From assembly GCA_021772705.1 (NCBI GenBank), contig JAJFLN010000798.1:1-7317 (forward strand): 7,317 nucleotides of DNA, read 5' to 3'. The position numbers and the translations under genes were made by a program. The notes beneath the pieces were generated by a model. It was given only the letters and a program-made list of their open reading frames with translations. It made no database searches and was not told where the DNA came from. The DNA is from Candidatus Cloacimonadota bacterium (GTDB taxonomy: Bacteria > Muiribacteriota > UBA6191 > JACPRK01). Below are positions 6,407 through 7,317 of the stretch, in pieces; position 1 is the first letter of the stretch; each line of letters starts with the position of its first letter.

Positions 6407-6435
6407 CATTATATGGCATGACGGGCTCCAAGTCA
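6407..6435 (-). promoter_or_regulatory. Near-consensus sigma-70 promoter of cmk-rpsA
   Basis: On the reverse strand TTGACT (6435-6430, 5 of 6 matches) is followed by an exact 17-nt spacer and then TATAAT (6412-6407, 6 of 6). This is the best promoter in the window. Transcription would start near 6400, giving a leader of roughly 140-170 nt before cmk. With the terminator at 3095-3123 it bounds a transcript of about 3.3 kb. Strong expression fits the ribosomal protein carried by the unit. Confidence 0.85.
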
Positions 6436-6505
6436 ATGATGCGGCGATTTCAACCATCCACCACGTTGTGGCTTTTTCCCGAGGCGGCATGGTATCTTTT
6501 CGCAA

Positions 6506-6526
6506 CGATTCGGGCCGGCCCGATCG
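6506..6526 (+). promoter_or_regulatory. Palindrome/hairpin just before the response-regulator ribosome binding site
   Basis: TCGGGCC (6510-6516) and GGCCCGA (6517-6523) form a perfect 14-bp palindrome. CGA (6506-6508) and TCG (6524-6526) extend it with a single bulged T. It ends 3 nt before the AAGGGG ribosome binding site at 6530-6535. It could be an operator, or an mRNA structure affecting translation, although a hairpin with no loop bases must open at its centre. Confidence 0.4.
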
Positions 6527-6542
6527 GCCAAGGGGTCTTCCA

Positions 6543-6935
6543 TTGACCAGCATCCTAATCATCGACGATAGCAAGTTTCTCTGTGCAGTCCTGAGGGACA
6601 CACTGGAGAAGTCGGGGTACAAGGCGACGACGGTCAATACTGTCATTGACGCGGTCAAGTACCTGAAAGTGGAGTCCCCGGACCTCATTCTCCTGGACAT
6701 CAACCTTCCGGGAACCGTTCAGGGGAACGAGGCCTGCAAGATGCTGAAGAACTCGCCGAAGTGCAAGGCCGTGCCCATCGTCCTCATGTCCGGAGCCAGT
6801 GAGGAAGAGATGGCCAGGAAACAGCAGGAATGCGGTGCGGACTCGTTCATCTGCAAGCCCTTCACCCCGCCCCAGATCCTGGAGTGGCTCCGGAACCACG
6901 ACTCCCTGCTGCAGCGAAAGGCTGAGGCCGTCTAG
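6543..6935 (+). CDS. Single-domain response regulator (CheY-like receiver)
   Basis: The 130-residue product is one receiver domain and nothing else, so it probably acts by protein contact, in a phosphorelay or by controlling a motor or enzyme, rather than by binding DNA. Counting from the TTG, acidic residues Asp8 and Asp9 (ILIIDDSKF), phospho-acceptor Asp52 (LILLDINLPG), Ser83 (IVLMSGAS) and Lys105 (FICKPF) are all present, so it should be phosphorylatable. TTG at 6543 is chosen because AAGGGG (6530-6535) lies 7 nt upstream and the protein then begins right at the first receiver strand. The frame extends back to an ATG at 6312, but those 77 residues show no domain and cross the palindrome. 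No partner histidine kinase is in the window, so the signal is unknown. The gene is divergent from cmk. No terminator is visible after it. Confidence 0.92.
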   Translation: MTSILIIDDSKFLCAVLRDTLEKSGYKATTVNTVIDAVKYLKVESPDLILLDINLPGTVQGNEACKMLKNSPKCKAVPIVLMSGASEEEMARKQQECGADSFICKPFTPPQILEWLRNHDSLLQRKAEAV

Positions 6936-6974
6936 CGGGTCCATGTCCCGTAGGGGGCAGCCAACATTGGGTAT

Positions 6975-7124
6975 CACGGAGATCACAGGGATCTCACGAG
7001 AGCACAGAGGTTTTCGTGTGGAGAGGTGGGATGCTGAGCACAGGGGTGCCTGGGTCCGACTCTCAGCCAGCTACTTGACGCATCAAGTACGATTTCTCCC
7101 AAAAGGATCTCTGTGGGCTCCGTG
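6975..7124. repeat. 150-bp element bounded by imperfect inverted repeats
   Basis: The left arm CACGGAGATCACAGGGATC (6975-6993) and the reverse complement of 7106-7124 (CACGGAGCCCACAGAGATC) agree at 16 of 19 positions. Inside, GAGCACAGAGG (7000-7010) and GAGCACAGGGG (7036-7046) are near-copies 36 bp apart. CACAGAG-type runs of this kind recur as dispersed intergenic repeats in many environmental genomes. There is no open frame, so this is either a small non-autonomous element or a long imperfect hairpin. Confidence 0.5.
7072..7089. repeat. Perfect 7-bp hairpin inside the inverted-repeat element
   Basis: TACTTGA (7072-7078) and TCAAGTA (7083-7089) pair perfectly around the 4-nt loop CGCA. It is not followed by a T-tract on the plus strand (CGATTTCTCCC), so it is not a clear terminator for the response regulator. 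Confidence 0.4.
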
Positions 7125-7211
7125 TAACTTCCCGAGTCATCGCAGCAGCCACCCCCTGGGTGACATGCACCCGCCGTCTAGTGCGGTGGTCCTAACGCTT
7201 CCTTCCTTATC

Positions 7212-7243
7212 CGTTCGTGCCGAGCTTGTCGAGGCACAGAACG
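7212..7243. repeat. REP-like palindromic repeat, copy 1 (GAGCTTGTCGA core)
   Basis: CGTTCGTGCC (7212-7221) pairs with GGCAC (7233-7237) and GAACG (7239-7243), with A7238 bulged, around the loop GAGCTTGTCGA (7222-7232). The core and the flanking GTTCGTG-type stem match a dispersed palindromic repeat common in intergenic DNA of many high-GC and environmental bacteria (recalled, not searched). Confidence 0.6.
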
Positions 7244-7266
7244 TCGTTTCGCGGACCGGCCCCTCT

Positions 7267-7283
7267 CCTGAGCTTGCCGAAGG
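7267..7283. repeat. REP-like repeat, copy 2 (CCTGAGCTTGCCGAAGG)
   Basis: The core GAGCTTGCCGA (7270-7280) differs from copy 1 by one base and is flanked by a short CCT/AGG stem. The two cores start 48 bp apart in the same orientation. This copy has lost the long GTTCGTG stem, or belongs to the shorter form of the family. Confidence 0.55.
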
Positions 7284-7317
7284 GTCAGACGATATGGCCG
7301 CCCGCTCCATTCATCCC

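Larger units (their letters stand above)
6233..6542. other. Divergent control region between cmk and the response regulator
   Basis: These 310 bases hold the cmk-rpsA promoter, its start-site dyad and leader on the minus strand, and the upstream region of the response regulator on the plus strand. For the regulator no strong promoter is visible; TATCTT (6493-6498) is a possible -10 but has no -35 at proper spacing. Open frames crossing the stretch (6240-6431 minus; the first 77 codons of the frame opening at 6312 plus) show no recognisable protein and are not called. Part of the minus frame also lies upstream of the predicted transcription start. Confidence 0.5.
6936..7317. other. Non-coding, repeat-rich stretch after the response regulator
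   Basis: No gene is supported in these 382 bases up to the window edge. The contents are a 150-bp inverted-repeat element (6975-7124), an internal hairpin (7072-7089) and two copies of a GAGCTTGYCGA repeat (7212-7243 and 7267-7283). A 57-codon reverse frame (ATG at about 7310) reads straight through the repeats with low-complexity Ser/Ala/Thr and is not called. Confidence 0.5.

Noticed and set aside
6240..6431. 63-codon minus-strand frame just upstream of cmk, considered as a leader gene or the end of aroA
   Set aside because: It begins upstream of the predicted transcription start (about 6400), overlaps the -10, and has no similarity I recognise to AroA or any family.
6312..6542. N-terminal extension of the response regulator (77 codons from ATG 6312)
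   Set aside because: No domain or good ribosome binding site; the receiver begins right after the TTG at 6543, which has AAGGGG at 7 nt. The extension would also cross the cmk-rpsA promoter and the palindrome.
7139..7310. 57-codon minus-strand frame at the right edge
   Set aside because: It translates the dispersed repeats into low-complexity Ser/Ala/Thr sequence with no ribosome binding site.
1..7317. CRISPR array, toxin-antitoxin pair, insertion sequence or defence genes
   Set aside because: Looked for on both strands: no regularly spaced direct repeats outside rpsA (where they are coding), no transposase, and no small overlapping gene pairs.

Overview
The window is about 60% GC bacterial DNA carrying five protein-coding genes. 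Four lie on the minus strand: a secreted cohesin/dockerin protein (cut by the left edge), gap, rpsA and cmk. One lies on the plus strand: a single-domain response regulator near the right end. The lineage cannot be fixed from the sequence. A secreted protein with a regulatory-like N-terminal domain, an Ig-like domain, a cohesin and a terminal dockerin is typical of uncultured phyla around the FCB/Poribacteria/Latescibacteria/Eisenbacteria space and of some Planctomycetes. The unusually long S1 protein also argues against a standard proteobacterium. This placement is inference.

Layout, left to right. Positions 1-1356 (minus) encode the exported cohesin-dockerin protein, with a TTG start, a good ribosome binding site and a plausible sigma-70 promoter. 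Positions 1357-1898 are non-coding and hold that promoter, several hairpins and the likely gap terminator. Positions 1899-2900 (minus) are gap, NAD-type glyceraldehyde-3-phosphate dehydrogenase. Positions 2901-3147 are a short spacer dense in inverted repeats, including a strong terminator for rpsA. Positions 3148-5490 (minus) are rpsA, here with eight S1 domains instead of the usual six or fewer. Positions 5537-6232 (minus) are cmk, 46 bp upstream of rpsA. Positions 6233-6542 are a divergent control region with a near-consensus promoter for cmk-rpsA and a palindrome just before the response regulator's ribosome binding site. Positions 6543-6935 (plus) are the response regulator. Positions 6936-7317 are non-coding and repeat-rich: a 150-bp inverted-repeat element and two copies of a GAGCTTGYCGA-type repeat.

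The cmk-rpsA pair is a widely conserved arrangement linking pyrimidine nucleotide supply and translation, and the promoter and terminator seen here define it as one transcription unit. gap has its own strong ribosome binding site, but no convincing promoter of its own. The cohesin-dockerin protein and the response regulator are accessory genes flanking this housekeeping core.

I see no defence system, CRISPR array, tRNA, rRNA or complete insertion sequence. The points most worth a second look are the cohesin and dockerin in one chain, the eight-domain S1 with exact 87-residue periodicity, the uncertain start of cmk, and the repeats after 6970.
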